Shown here: positions 18,594 through 28,577 of the stretch, piece by piece
Numbering within the stretch: position 1 is the first letter of the stretch
How the letters are laid out: the number at the start of each line of letters is the position of its first letter
Source: Alteromonas sp. V450
GTDB lineage: Bacteria; Pseudomonadota; Gammaproteobacteria; Enterobacterales; Alteromonadaceae
Direction: 5' to 3'
Length of the DNA stretch: 64,000 bases
Assembly: GCF_001885075.1 (NCBI RefSeq)
Contig: NZ_MODU01000004.1
Span: forward strand, 3,782,001-3,846,000
Translations under genes and position numbers: made by a program
The notes under the pieces: model-generated
Databases searched by the model: none
Seen by the model: only the letters and a program-made list of their open reading frames with translations
What the model was told of the DNA's origin: nothing

Positions 18594-18622
18594 AAAGCCC
18601 GAATGAGTATCTCGGGCTTTTC
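18594..18622. terminator. Bidirectional terminator between convergent genes
   Basis: Stem AAAGCCCGA / TCGGGCTTT with a 9-base loop, placed 17 bases after the DUF4442 stop and 12 before the stop of the convergent barrel gene. Confidence 0.8.
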
Positions 18623-18634
18623 ATAACGGGCTAT

Positions 18635-19252
18635 TTAGAAAGCGTAGCGCAGATTAAGGCCCATAAAGTCGATATCATCCCACAACTCGTAAGTTGCGCC
18701 TAACGCAACATCGTCAGTTACGTAATAATACGCCGATGCGCCGAATGCTGTCTCTGAGTCGTCATCGATATCGATATAGCCGATTTGCGCACTAACCTCT
18801 AGCTGGTCTACAACCATAGAACGAACACCAACCGCTGCACCAAATCCATTTTCGTCGTTGGAGTCGGATTGACCTTGTGCTGAAGCTGTTGCCTCCAAGT
18901 TTTCAAACGTTACTTGTGCAAAAATATCAGTTGTGTTTGTTATCGCGTATTTGTAACCGATACCTGCTGACAATTGTGATAACTCGATGTCTACACGTAT
19001 ATTGGAAATCTTTTCTTCTTCACTCACGTCACGGTAACGACCAGTTAGGTAAAAATTGTCGCCGAGTGATTTTAGAACCGCAGCGCCAAAACCTGAAGGC
19101 GAGCTGTCATCTGCGTCTAAGTCTGCTTGAACATAGCCCGCTTCAACAACATCCCATTTTGGACCATACCCGTTAATGTTATCAGCTAGCGCAGGTGATA
19201 TAACGGCAAAAAGTGAAGCGACCGACAGTGTGATTTTATTTCTACGTTTCAT
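18635..19252 (-). CDS. Small outer-membrane beta-barrel protein
   Basis: 205 residues with a signal peptide (cleavage after SPALA). The rest alternates polar and hydrophobic residues in strands (LYLTGRYRD-like, LSAGIGYKYAI, FGASAYYYVTDDVALGATYEL) and ends in NLRYAF with the terminal Phe read by the Bam machinery. The size suggests an eight-stranded barrel of the OmpA/OmpX type. Loops are very acidic (DLDADDSS, DIDDDSET), usual in marine bacteria. Function unknown. Confidence 0.8.
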   Translation of the reverse strand: MKRRNKITLSVASLFAVISPALADNINGYGPKWDVVEAGYVQADLDADDSSPSGFGAAVLKSLGDNFYLTGRYRDVSEEEKISNIRVDIELSQLSAGIGYKYAITNTTDIFAQVTFENLEATASAQGQSDSNDENGFGAAVGVRSMVVDQLEVSAQIGYIDIDDDSETAFGASAYYYVTDDVALGATYELWDDIDFMGLNLRYAF

Positions 19253-19579
19253 TTATACATCCTTTTATATTTTAAAAGCACAAAAATAGTGCGGCGCGAA
19301 AGATATCACTACTTACTACTTTGGTCTATATCTCCGTCCGCATGAGTGTTATTAGCGCGCGAAATGACACGTAGCAACGCGTGGTTAAACAAGGAAGTTC
19401 TACAAAGAAAAGTGCTAAAGATTAAAGATTGTCTATTGCAATACTTTATGTTTGACAGTGGTAAAAAACCAAACTAATTATATCGTGTTGATCAATAAAC
19501 ACGCTGTCTGGTCAATCTGGTTCCTTTAGATGTTTGTGTCTTATTTTTACATGATAAATTCGTAGTGAAAGAGGTTTGG
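19253..19579. promoter_or_regulatory. Intergenic region between barrel gene and maoP
   Basis: 327 bases with promoters for two divergent genes. It holds the inverted repeat CGTGTT-8 bases-AACACG at 19484-19503. In E. coli the MaoP target maoS lies close to maoP, so this is where to look for a counterpart; I do not recognise maoS itself. Confidence 0.4.
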
Positions 19580-19960
19580 ATGTCTGTTATTACCAAAGAG
19601 CAAGTTGCAAGAAAGCCGTTCATGGATAAGAAAAACTATCCCTATGGGTTCGCTCGTTCGGGGGACTTTTCAATTAATGAAAGTAAACTTTTACAACAAC
19701 ACGGCAGTTTGTTTGCCGCGCTTGTCGATGGCAAACTTGCCCCGGAAACTGACGAAGAGCAGATGTATTTAGAATCGGCGTTAGGTCACAGAGAGCCAAG
19801 TACGCCACAGGAAAAGGCGTGGCTAAAATATCAAGCTAGAATCAATCGCCCAAAAACTGCCAGTATTTATGGGTCTAAAAAAGCGGCTGTTGAAGACGTA
19901 GATGATGATGACGAATTAAGTGACAACAGCGATCTCGATATCAGTCTTGAAGACGATTAG
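19580..19960 (+). CDS. maoP: Macrodomain Ori organisation protein MaoP (DUF413)
   Basis: Homologue of E. coli MaoP (YifE), which structures the Ori region of the chromosome through a DNA site. The shared core is KKNYPYGFARSGDFSINESK, LLQQHGSLFAAL and PSTPQEKAWLKYQARINRPK. The C-terminus is a very acidic tail (DVDDDDELSDNSDLD). I take the ATG at 19580 (126 residues), which has GAGG six bases upstream, rather than a GTG at 19565. It precedes acetolactate synthase genes, as maoP does near the ilv operon of E. coli. Confidence 0.9.
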   Translation: MSVITKEQVARKPFMDKKNYPYGFARSGDFSINESKLLQQHGSLFAALVDGKLAPETDEEQMYLESALGHREPSTPQEKAWLKYQARINRPKTASIYGSKKAAVEDVDDDDELSDNSDLDISLEDD

Positions 19961-20268
19961 AATCTGTTGGCTTGTGCAGCCTGAATCAGATTAGGGCTAC
20001 AAAATTCGTTTAATAGAAAAGGTTGCAATTGCAATAGTACCCAAGGCGTAGTTGCATCCTAAATATTGTTAAATCAATGTAAATTTTCATCCTATAAATC
20101 TCGAAAAATACGCCAAAGTCGAAATATTTATCCTAATTATTGTGAATATGGGGATATATATCTCACTTTTACGCAATTTAGTGTTTTATCTTCCTAACTC
20201 CTTAGTTATAGTCGGGGCTAAGTCAACGAAAGCTGACAAACCCCCAACCTATTACAGGAGAAAGCACT
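19961..20268 (+). promoter_or_regulatory. Leader/promoter region of ilvIH
   Basis: 308 AT-rich bases. I find no Leu/Ile/Val-rich leader peptide or attenuator hairpin pair. The hexamer ATCCTA recurs at 20056, 20089 and 20130 in AT-rich context, which might be regulator (for example Lrp) contacts, but this is weak. Confidence 0.3.
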
Positions 20269-21987
20269 GTGAAAATGATGTCGGGCGCAGCCATGGTGGT
20301 TGAAGCGCTAAAAGATGTAGGAGTGACACATGTGTTCGGTTACCCAGGTGGTGCCGTACTAGACATTTATGATGCGCTGTTTGCGCAAGATGATGTCAAA
20401 CACGTCCTCGTACGTCATGAACAGGCAGCCGCGCACATGGCGGATGGGTATGCACGTTCAACAGGCAAAACCGGCACAGTGCTCGTCACATCAGGTCCAG
20501 GCGCTACGAATACTATTACGGGTATTGCTACCGCCTACATGGACTCTATTCCGATGGTTGTATTATCGGGACAGGTGCCGTCGAAGCATATTGGTGAAGA
20601 CGCATTCCAAGAAACTGATATGGTAGGGTGTTCGCGTCCTATCGTTAAGCACAGCTTTTTGGTAAAGCGCGCGGTTGACATACCAGAAGCAATTGCTAAA
20701 GCCTATTACATTGCAAATACAGGGCGTCCTGGCCCGGTGGTTGTAGATTTGCCAAAAGATATCGTGAACGTAGCAGAAGAACACCCATATGTGTTCCCAA
20801 CTGACGTAACCATGCGTTCTTACAATCCAACTGAGAAAGGCCACCCTAAGCAGGTTAAAAAAGCGGTTGAGTCGCTACTTAAAGCGGAGCGTCCGGTACT
20901 ATACGTAGGTGGTGGTGCTGTAGCTTGCGAGGCGTCAGCAAAAGTTATTGAATTAGCAGAAAAGCTTAATGCGCCCGTAACCTGCACGCTAATGGGCCTT
21001 GGCGCTATGCCGGGTACACACAAGCAATTTATCGGCATGTTAGGTATGCATGGTACGCTTGAAGCGAACAAGACCATGCATAATGCCGACTGCATCATTG
21101 CACTAGGTGCACGTTTTGACGACCGTGTTACCAATAACGTTGATAAGTTCTGCCCTCATGCAGACATTATTCACGTTGATATTGACCCTGCGTCAATCTC
21201 AAAAACGGTAAATGCACATATCCCTGTTGTTGGTTCGGTAGATAAAGTACTTGATCAAATTTTAAGCCAGGTAAACAAAAAAGATTTATCAGGCCAGAGC
21301 GAAAAGCTTACCGATTGGTGGCAGCAAATTGAAACATGGCGTTCTCGCGAGTGCTTAAACTACGCACAAGGCGAAGAAGTTATTAAGCCTCAGCGTGTTA
21401 TCGAAGCTTTGTACAAACACACAGACGGTAAAGCCTACGTAAGTTCTGACGTTGGTCAGCACCAAATGTTTGCTGCGCTTTATTATCCGTATGATAAACC
21501 GCGCCAGTGGATTAACTCAGGTGGCCTTGGCACCATGGGCTTTGGTTTACCAGCTGCAATGGGCGTGCAGTTTGCGCACCCGGGCTCAACCTCTGTGGTA
21601 GTAACCGGTGATGGCAGTATTCAAATGAATATTCAAGAGCTATCTACCTGCTTGCAGTACAACTTGCCTATTAAGATTATTTCATTGAATAACCGTGCGT
21701 TAGGTATGGTTCGTCAATGGCAGGATATGATTTACAAAGGACGTCACTCACACTCTTACATGGATTCAATGCCTGACTTTGTGAAGTTGGCAGAAGCTTA
21801 CGGACACGTAGGTATTAAAGTAGACAAGCTTCACGAGCTAGACGCAGCAATGGAGAAATGTTTCAGCTACACAGATCGCTTAGTGTTTATGGACATAGCA
21901 GTAGACCAAAATGAACACGTATATCCTATGCAAATTAAATATGGCGCGATGGATGACATGCGCTTAAGCAAGACGGAGCGAACCTGA
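20269..21987 (+). CDS. ilvI: Acetolactate synthase, large catalytic subunit
   Basis: ThDP-, FAD- and Mg-dependent enzyme for the first common step of branched-chain amino acid synthesis. It has the catalytic Glu in [19 protein letters not shown], the FAD region, and the ThDP motif [19 protein letters not shown]. 572 residues. The GTG at 20269 has AGGAG eight bases upstream. The small subunit overlaps it by one base (TGATG). The IlvH-like length of the partner favours ilvI over ilvG or ilvB. Confidence 0.96.
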   Translation: MKMMSGAAMVVEALKDVGVTHVFGYPGGAVLDIYDALFAQDDVKHVLVRHEQAAAHMADGYARSTGKTGTVLVTSGPGATNTITGIATAYMDSIPMVVLSGQVPSKHIGEDAFQETDMVGCSRPIVKHSFLVKRAVDIPEAIAKAYYIANTGRPGPVVVDLPKDIVNVAEEHPYVFPTDVTMRSYNPTEKGHPKQVKKAVESLLKAERPVLYVGGGAVACEASAKVIELAEKLNAPVTCTLMGLGAMPGTHKQFIGMLGMHGTLEANKTMHNADCIIALGARFDDRVTNNVDKFCPHADIIHVDIDPASISKTVNAHIPVVGSVDKVLDQILSQVNKKDLSGQSEKLTDWWQQIETWRSRECLNYAQGEEVIKPQRVIEALYKHTDGKAYVSSDVGQHQMFAALYYPYDKPRQWINSGGLGTMGFGLPAAMGVQFAHPGSTSVVVTGDGSIQMNIQELSTCLQYNLPIKIISLNNRALGMVRQWQDMIYKGRHSHSYMDSMPDFVKLAEAYGHVGIKVDKLHELDAAMEKCFSYTDRLVFMDIAVDQNEHVYPMQIKYGAMDDMRLSKTERT

Positions 21988-22484
21988 TGAAACGTATTAT
22001 CTCTGTATTAATGGAAAACGCCCCTGGCGCACTATCTCGTATTGTTGGTGTATTTTCACAGCGTGGTTATAACGTTGACTCACTATGTGTGGCGCCAACC
22101 GACGATGCAAGTCTTTCACGCTTAACAATCATCACACATGGTGACGATAAAGTTATAGAGCAAATCACCAAGCAAGTGAATAAGCTTATAGATGTGCTAA
22201 AAGTGGTCGACCTTACTGAGGGTACGCACATTGAGCGCGAATTAATGCTGATTAAAGTTGCTACGCGCACTGAATCAGTGCGTGCTGAAGTGAAGCGGAA
22301 CTCTGATATTTTTCGTGCGCGCATTGTGGATGTGAATGTAAACAATTACACCATTGAAATTACAGGCACCACAGACAAACTTGATGCATTTGCAACGACG
22401 ATGGGGCAGTGTGCTGAAATTATCGAGTCATCACGTACCGGCGTGTGTGGTCTGGCTAGAGGTGATAGGGCACTTCGCCCTTGA
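21987..22484 (+). CDS. ilvH: Acetolactate synthase, small regulatory subunit
   Basis: ACT-domain subunit that activates the large subunit and gives valine feedback. 165 residues, close to E. coli IlvH (163) and longer than IlvN or IlvM. The ACT motif ISVLMENAPGALSRIVGVFSQ is at the N-terminus, and the C-terminal domain contains IEITGTTDKLDAF and RTGVCGLARG. It is translationally coupled to ilvI and followed by a strong terminator. Confidence 0.96.
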   Translation: MKRIISVLMENAPGALSRIVGVFSQRGYNVDSLCVAPTDDASLSRLTIITHGDDKVIEQITKQVNKLIDVLKVVDLTEGTHIERELMLIKVATRTESVRAEVKRNSDIFRARIVDVNVNNYTIEITGTTDKLDAFATTMGQCAEIIESSRTGVCGLARGDRALRP

Positions 22485-22526
22485 GTTGCGTGAACATCGA
22501 CTCTATACATCGTAGTTAATAAACGA

Positions 22527-22550
22527 AAAAGGGCGCTTGCGCCCTTTTCT
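22527..22550. terminator. Terminator after ilvH
   Basis: Perfect stem AAAAGGGCGC / GCGCCCTTTT with a 2-base loop, 42 bases after the stop. The symmetric A/T runs allow action on the convergent iadA transcript too. Confidence 0.88.
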
Positions 22551-22597
22551 TGTATAAGAGCAATTAGTGCGATGCAAAGCTTGTCGTGCAGGTTTAG

Positions 22598-23764
22598 TTA
22601 TTCAAACGTGCCTTTGACCAAAGCCGTGCCATCCTGAACCATCTGCTTACCTCTAGCGATAACGTGCACGATATTTAGCGTAGTCTTTTCACACAGCACT
22701 ATATCGGCGTCACAGCCAACTTTTATTTTTCCCTTGTGATGTAGCTTGAGTCTTTTGGCAGGGGTACTACTGACAACAGCAATAGCATTCTCTAGTGATA
22801 CATTGTGTTGTAATACCAGTGCTTTAAATGCGTCAAATAAACTGCCTACTTTACCCACTTCTAAGCCCACAAGCTGGCCATTATCATCGAATACTGGAAG
22901 GCTAGCGTTTCCGTCTGAACTCATACTTAAACAGCTTGCAGGTACACCCTGATTGAGGCAATAGGCCACGGCTTCCGCTGCAGGTATTTCACCGTCTTCA
23001 ATAAATTGCTCGTTGGTGCTGGTGGTCATATCAATAACGCCGCCTTTTTGCGTCCAAGCAATGCCTGCATCTAGTAAACTCTGGTTTCTATTGATGTGAG
23101 TGGGATAAAACTGACTTGCCGGAATATCTGTATTATCAACCACATCATGTAATACAGAAAGATGGCGCTTTCCCTCGCCAGTATGAATGTAAACGATACC
23201 TGCTTTGCCAGAAATCATGCCACCAGTTCGAGCTTGTGCTGCAACTTCTGCAAGCGCCTGAACAGTCGGTTCTGCAGCTCTATGATCAGCAATAGCGACT
23301 TCTCCGACCCCAATTATGCAGTCGATTAGTACAACATCGTCAGTGACGTTGCCTGTAATGGTTCGGGCTGGCAGGTGATAGGAGCCAGTGTAACAATACG
23401 CGCTGATCCCCTCTATGTTTAGGCTTTTTGTCTTAGCCACCAAATCAGGAAGCGTTCGCGTAGTTGCATCGGTACCTAACGCACCGATGACGGTTGTTAC
23501 TCCGTGTAAACTTGCATCAGTTAGCGACATTTGTGGCGTACGAGTGTGAAAGCCACCCTCGCCGCCGCCACCAGAAATATGCACTAAGCTGTCAACAAGG
23601 CCTGGAACTGCAATCAAATTACTACCGTCGATAATGTTTAGAGAAGGCGAATGCATCGAAATGTTGGCAGCAATATGTGCAACAGCGTTGTTGGCAATAA
23701 GAATGTCGACCGTGCCTTTAGGTGAAGGCGAGTAGCATTCTACATTTTTGATAAGCGTTAGCAT
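22598..23764 (-). CDS. iadA: Isoaspartyl (beta-aspartyl) dipeptidase, M38 family, with altered first metal site
   Basis: Cytosolic metallo-amidohydrolase that cleaves beta-aspartyl dipeptides, including the beta-Asp-Arg released from cyanophycin. 388 residues match E. coli IadA along the whole length: GGGGEGGFHTRTPQMSL, GSYHLPARTITGNV, ADHRAAEPTV, IHTGEGKRHL, PTHINRNQSL and SSDGNASLPVFDD. Metal ligands His194, His223 and Asp284 are kept, and Glu155 may replace the bridging carboxy-lysine. The N-terminal HxH is Leu60-Val-His62 (codon TTA), so one ligand is missing. It is the last gene of the operon TonB receptor-yfcC-iadA; its ATG abuts the yfcC stop. Family assignment is strong, activity needs care. 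Confidence 0.9.
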   Translation of the reverse strand: MLTLIKNVECYSPSPKGTVDILIANNAVAHIAANISMHSPSLNIIDGSNLIAVPGLVDSLVHISGGGGEGGFHTRTPQMSLTDASLHGVTTVIGALGTDATTRTLPDLVAKTKSLNIEGISAYCYTGSYHLPARTITGNVTDDVVLIDCIIGVGEVAIADHRAAEPTVQALAEVAAQARTGGMISGKAGIVYIHTGEGKRHLSVLHDVVDNTDIPASQFYPTHINRNQSLLDAGIAWTQKGGVIDMTTSTNEQFIEDGEIPAAEAVAYCLNQGVPASCLSMSSDGNASLPVFDDNGQLVGLEVGKVGSLFDAFKALVLQHNVSLENAIAVVSSTPAKRLKLHHKGKIKVGCDADIVLCEKTTLNIVHVIARGKQMVQDGTALVKGTFE

Positions 23765-25276
23765 TTAAGAGAAACCTATTAATACGGCGGTGATAACAGT
23801 GAGCGACGCAAGTGTGAAAAGTCCGGCGCAAAACTTTGCGATAAATTTTACCCATGTTGTCCAACTTACGCCAGCCACACCTAAACAGCCTATCAGCGAA
23901 GCAGAAGTTGGAATAATTAAATTAGTCAAGCCATCACCTAGCTGAAAGGCTAGCACCGCAACTTGGCGAGTCACGCCTACAAGATCTGATAACGGGGCCA
24001 TTAAAGGCATGGTGATCGCAGCCTGTCCAGAACCAGAGGCAATAAAGAAATTAAAAATGCTTTGAAACAACAGCATGAGCCAAGCGCTCATTACAGCACC
24101 GGTTTGTGCTAATGCGCTACCAGTGTGATGTAGCAAGGTGTTTAGCACAGAAGGTGAAGTCACTTCGTCACCGCCAAGCACTAATACAATGCCTTTGGCC
24201 ATACCTACAATGAGGGCTGCAGGCAGCAGCGATTGTGCACCGCTAACAAACGCCGCACTAATATCGTTTAAGCACATACGCTTGCCAATCCATGCGATGG
24301 CACCAATGAGGATCCCCATACAAAAAAACTGTGAGGCAATTTGTGGGATGTAATAAGCATGAATAATCACCCCCCACATTACCCAGCAGATACAGGCAAA
24401 GAAGGCGACAAGTATAAATTTGTCTGTAACAGAAAATTGCGGCTCAGTGAGCTTATTTGTTGATGCGGTAATTGCCTCGGATTCCAACGAAGACACTTGG
24501 TTACTATTTTTTAGCTGTTTTGCATAACGCAAAGTGAAGATTAAGCCAAAAGCGGTAAAGAGGGCCCATATGGCCATGCGAAAATATTGGCCCGACATTA
24601 GCGGCACCTCGGCAATGCCTTGTGCTATGGCCACAGAAAACGGGTTCATCCAGCTTGTAGCAAAGCCGATTTGCGTTGCCACATAAGTGACAAGCACCGC
24701 CATGATGCCGTTATAGCCCATGGCGGTCATTAGTGGCACTAACACAATACAAAATGCAATGGCTTCCTCACCCATTCCAAAAACCGCCCCACCTAATGAG
24801 AAAAGCAAGAATAAAGCTGGGAGCAAAAGGTTATCGGCGTGTTGGTAGCGTTTTATCAACGCCATAATACCGTTGTTGATAGCGCCTGTTTGCATCACTA
24901 TGCCGAAGGCGCCGCCAACGATAAGAATAAAAGCGATAACACCAACTGCAGCACCCCATTTGTCGCCCGAGACCATGCCATCAAAGGCATAGTTAGCTAT
25001 TCCCGTTTTGTTGCCTGTGCCATCGAATAACATAAAGCCATGGCTTTCTTCTGCATATCTGAAGCTATCGGCATCGAGCACGGTTTTAATGTTGCCGTCT
25101 GGTGTGGTGATATTTTTTGTTTCAAAGGTACCAGCAGGAACAAGCCAAGACACTAGCCCTGCAAGCAGTATTACAAAGAATAAGATGACGAATGCATCAG
25201 GCATTCGCGATGTTGAAGGTGAATGTTGCAACCTTACCTCCGAAAGTGAAGAGGGCTCAACGCCCTCTATCGTCAC
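23765..25276 (-). CDS. yfcC: YfcC-family inner-membrane transporter
   Basis: 503 residues, about 11-13 transmembrane helices, of the YfcC/ArcD-like group linked to basic amino acids or dicarboxylates. Segments match E. coli YfcC closely: GGAFGIVMQTGAINNGIMALI, FSLGGAVFGMGEEAIAF, TQIGFATSWMNPFSVAIAQG and NFFIASGSGQAAITMPLMAPL. It starts with GTG directly after the stop of the TonB receptor gene, and its stop abuts iadA. Given its place, it probably carries beta-Asp-Arg dipeptides or the freed amino acids across the inner membrane; this substrate is inferred. Confidence 0.88.
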   Translation of the reverse strand: MTIEGVEPSSLSEVRLQHSPSTSRMPDAFVILFFVILLAGLVSWLVPAGTFETKNITTPDGNIKTVLDADSFRYAEESHGFMLFDGTGNKTGIANYAFDGMVSGDKWGAAVGVIAFILIVGGAFGIVMQTGAINNGIMALIKRYQHADNLLLPALFLLFSLGGAVFGMGEEAIAFCIVLVPLMTAMGYNGIMAVLVTYVATQIGFATSWMNPFSVAIAQGIAEVPLMSGQYFRMAIWALFTAFGLIFTLRYAKQLKNSNQVSSLESEAITASTNKLTEPQFSVTDKFILVAFFACICWVMWGVIIHAYYIPQIASQFFCMGILIGAIAWIGKRMCLNDISAAFVSGAQSLLPAALIVGMAKGIVLVLGGDEVTSPSVLNTLLHHTGSALAQTGAVMSAWLMLLFQSIFNFFIASGSGQAAITMPLMAPLSDLVGVTRQVAVLAFQLGDGLTNLIIPTSASLIGCLGVAGVSWTTWVKFIAKFCAGLFTLASLTVITAVLIGFS

Positions 25277-28237
25277 TTAGTGAAAATAGTAACTAAACGC
25301 AAGTGTGTAGCGCGTACCAAACGGGTCGTGGTTAAAGGCATCAAAACCTCTACCAGAGCCATAAGCCGTAGGGGCATCTCGGTCAAAAACGTTATCAACA
25401 GTAAGGCGCAAGTCAGCATTCTCAAAGTAATAGCCAGCGCTGAGTGTTACGGTAGTCCAGCTGCTTACATCGCGGGTATCATTTTCATCTTCAATGGCGC
25501 CCAATTCGATTAACTCATCGATTTCTCTGCTGCGTAAACGAATGATATCGTCGTCATAGCTGCTAGTATAGAAAAGGTAAGCACCTACGTACCAATCCTC
25601 TTGAACATAGAAAAGTTCGGCTGTAGCAACGGTTTCAGGGTAAAGGAACGTGCCCGCTAATGATTCAATTTCATCAGAGCCTGGCCTATTTCGGTCGTAG
25701 GTTAGGTAGTGAGTGCCAGAAAACCCTAGCTCCAACGTGCCACTATCTAACTGAAAGTCGTGGTCTATGTCCCAGTCGATACCCTCGAGTTCTTGAGTGC
25801 CCGTATTATCAAGCAATAAAATATGATCTCTAAACAGCGGTAACTCATCAAAGCGGGGGGCGTCAAATTCCACCCAAGCATTAAGAATTTCAGTTAAGTT
25901 AGCGCCCTCATCCTCAATGGTATTCCCTGCGTTATCGGTAACCAAACATAGGTCTTTCAAGTACGAAATGCCTACCTCACCCTCATCCAACACACCGCAA
26001 TGGCGAAGTGAAGCATCGGTAATAGCACGATCTAAAACCCCCGTCATATTGGTATCAACAATGTCTTCGTGATCGAAAGTCCAGTAATCAATCGTAATCG
26101 TGGTGTTGTCAGTTGGGCTATAGGCAAAACCAAAAGAGTACGTTTCTGACTCTTCAGCGCGCAAAGCAGGGTTACCAAGCTCAAGTACGTTATTGCCGCG
26201 AACGCTGCCTTGCCCTTCGCAATACAAATCAGCAACGGCGTCGTTCACTGAACAGTCGAAAGACGCGCGAGTCGTTCGCAGCTGCACGCCTGCTTGAGTC
26301 AGAGAGGGAGCACGGAATGCTGTTGACCACGAACCGCGAAGTACTAAGTCATCAATTGGGCGGTAGGTGAAGCCCACTTTTGGATTAAACGTGCTGCCAA
26401 AATCGTTGTAATCGTCGAAACGGCCGGCAAGACTAATATCAAATTGATTGGTAACAGGAATAAAGAGCTCGGCAAAAATGCCCATCTGATTTCTGTCTGC
26501 CGCAGAGGCACTTGAACCGAATCCAAAAACATCGACAAGAAAGCTATTTTCCGCTCTCGCTTGTGAGTCTAAAGACGGCAAGTCAGTGATTTCTTCCCGT
26601 CTGAATTCAACCCCAGCAGCTAGCAACACAGCATTGCCATTCCACTGCGCTATTTCACCGTTAATTTTGGCATCTAGGCCGAACATTTCGCTGGTTCCAT
26701 CACGAGTGGGGCGTGCTTGTGTTAGGCCCAAGATAGCGTCGTTTTGCGCATCGCCTACTAGAAAAGGGTTATAGGCAGATAACAGTGCGCCGTTGCCACA
26801 GCTTAAAATATCGTTTGTGCTGTCATACTGCGCAATCTCAACCGTATCACAGAGCTCTCCGTGAACGGCAGCTGTGTAGAGATAGCGGTTGTAGATACCT
26901 TGTGTAGCCACCTGTTCAGACTCACTGCGAGAATAAAGGGCGCCAGCTTCCCATTCCCACTCACCAAAGTACCCTTGTAAGGATGAAACTAGGCGGATAG
27001 CATCAGTTTCTATTTCGACGGTACGTGGGGATACAAATCGAGCATCGTATTGAAGACCTTCAAGTTCTCGACCTGCAACAGTATCAAAAGAGCTTAAGTA
27101 CAAGTTGTTAATAATTGCGTTACGGGCCTCGTCCTCGAGTACGTTAAGAGCATTGGGCTCTATCCATGCTCCTTCTTCATCGTTTACCTGATTAATCGGT
27201 GATGGTGTTGAGAATGACGTTGATTTGGTATGCGAGGCAAGAAGATCTGTCCGCCACGTAATGTCGTTACCTTGGTAGGTATAAGTGAAGCCTCCTGACA
27301 AGGTTTCTAGTGGCGTTTCGAAATAGTCATCTTCATTGGCATAGTATGCACAAATTTCCTCATCGAGCTCCGTTATTGTGAGCTCATTAGGACAGTTAGG
27401 CGCAGGCATTTCATAGCGGTCTAGTGTGCTATCAAAGTAAATGTTGGGCTGCCCCTTGGCAAGATATGAGTAACTACTTTCTAAAACAGGATCGCGCGTT
27501 TGGGAAAAGTCGGTTGCCCTTATCGCTTTTCTGTCGAAGTAGTCGAAAAACGCCGTTAAATTACTGCCGTTATCAAAATTTTTACCCCACAGCATTTGAG
27601 CATTGAAGGCACCATGGTCGTTGCTGTTGGTGGTGTTCTCGTAATTAGTTTGAAGCTCTAAGCCTTCATAATCGTTTTTGAGAATATAGTTGATAACACC
27701 TGCAACGGCGTCTGCACCATAAATCGCAGATGCACCCGTCGCTAGTACCTCTACGCGCTCTACTGCTGAGGCAGGAATGCTATTGATATCAACAAAATTT
27801 TCAGTGCCAGAAGCAAATGAGCTTGCTGCAATTCTGCGTCCGTTCACAAGCGTTAATGTTGAAGAGGGCCCAATGCCTCGAAGTGATGCCGCCGCTTGAC
27901 CAGGTGGTGTAGAGGTAGACGTTGCCCCACTTTGAGTGGTGTCAAATGTACCAACGCCACCACGGGTTTGCGTTACCGTGCGCATTAGCTCAGAAATGGT
28001 AGATGCGCCTGTGCGTGCAATATCTTCTGACGTTAATATGGTAAGCGGTTGTGCGCCTTCCATATCTGCGCCGCGGATATTGCTGCCGGTAACTTGTATA
28101 CGCTCTACAATTTCTTCTTCGCTTACTTCTTGTGCAGATAAAGCCTGAGAAAATATGCCGCCAAATATGCAAAGTGAAAGGTAGCTTAGCGTGCCAACAG
28201 ACACACCTGTTTTGTGATGTAACGTTGATGTTTTCAT
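25277..28237 (-). CDS. TonB-dependent receptor of the cyanophycin/isoaspartyl-dipeptide operon
   Basis: 986 residues from the ATG at 28237 (AGGG upstream; a GTG eight codons earlier is less likely). Signal peptide with cleavage after QALSA; plug domain (about 45-170) with QVTGSNIRGADMEGAQPL, ASLRGIGPSSTLTLVNGRR and GASAIYGADAVAGVINYIL; beta barrel to the C-terminus, ending in LAFSYYFH. First gene of a three-gene minus-strand operon with yfcC and iadA, with zero-base junctions. It is divergent from the cyanophycinase gene, so the likely ligand is the cyanophycin-derived dipeptide. Receptor identity is certain, ligand inferred. Confidence 0.92.
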   Translation of the reverse strand: MKTSTLHHKTGVSVGTLSYLSLCIFGGIFSQALSAQEVSEEEIVERIQVTGSNIRGADMEGAQPLTILTSEDIARTGASTISELMRTVTQTRGGVGTFDTTQSGATSTSTPPGQAAASLRGIGPSSTLTLVNGRRIAASSFASGTENFVDINSIPASAVERVEVLATGASAIYGADAVAGVINYILKNDYEGLELQTNYENTTNSNDHGAFNAQMLWGKNFDNGSNLTAFFDYFDRKAIRATDFSQTRDPVLESSYSYLAKGQPNIYFDSTLDRYEMPAPNCPNELTITELDEEICAYYANEDDYFETPLETLSGGFTYTYQGNDITWRTDLLASHTKSTSFSTPSPINQVNDEEGAWIEPNALNVLEDEARNAIINNLYLSSFDTVAGRELEGLQYDARFVSPRTVEIETDAIRLVSSLQGYFGEWEWEAGALYSRSESEQVATQGIYNRYLYTAAVHGELCDTVEIAQYDSTNDILSCGNGALLSAYNPFLVGDAQNDAILGLTQARPTRDGTSEMFGLDAKINGEIAQWNGNAVLLAAGVEFRREEITDLPSLDSQARAENSFLVDVFGFGSSASAADRNQMGIFAELFIPVTNQFDISLAGRFDDYNDFGSTFNPKVGFTYRPIDDLVLRGSWSTAFRAPSLTQAGVQLRTTRASFDCSVNDAVADLYCEGQGSVRGNNVLELGNPALRAEESETYSFGFAYSPTDNTTITIDYWTFDHEDIVDTNMTGVLDRAITDASLRHCGVLDEGEVGISYLKDLCLVTDNAGNTIEDEGANLTEILNAWVEFDAPRFDELPLFRDHILLLDNTGTQELEGIDWDIDHDFQLDSGTLELGFSGTHYLTYDRNRPGSDEIESLAGTFLYPETVATAELFYVQEDWYVGAYLFYTSSYDDDIIRLRSREIDELIELGAIEDENDTRDVSSWTTVTLSAGYYFENADLRLTVDNVFDRDAPTAYGSGRGFDAFNHDPFGTRYTLAFSYYFH

Positions 28238-28577
28238 TATTGTGATCCCTGTAACGCGCACGATCTATTGCCGCTTTTCGCGCGATTCAACACTTGTTTA
28301 GATATAAATTTGCTGCAAGACGCAGCGTGACCGCTTCAATGAATTGAAGGGCGAGAGCGTTACTCGTCGAACCACTCCGACAAGTAAAAATTTTGATAGC
28401 GATAGTTGCCTAGGTTGGCAGCTTTCTTAATCATTTATAAAAACCAGTGTTGTGACGATTTATGCATTTCGTCTGGGTAAGAATTTGCTGTACGACACTT
28501 ACTTTGCCGTTGACATTGATTATTAGTTAACACTACCGTGAATAAAAGTCAATCAATAAAATATTCCGTTGGTTCAA
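28238..28577. promoter_or_regulatory. Divergent control region between TonB receptor and cyanophycinase
   Basis: 340 bases without a gene. TTGACA at 28510-28515 could be a -35 box for the cyanophycinase, but I see only a poor -10 (TACCGT, 28534). TTGAC/GTCAA arms at 28510 and 28548 could be an operator half-site pair. One region controlling both transcripts would fit shared induction. Confidence 0.4.
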
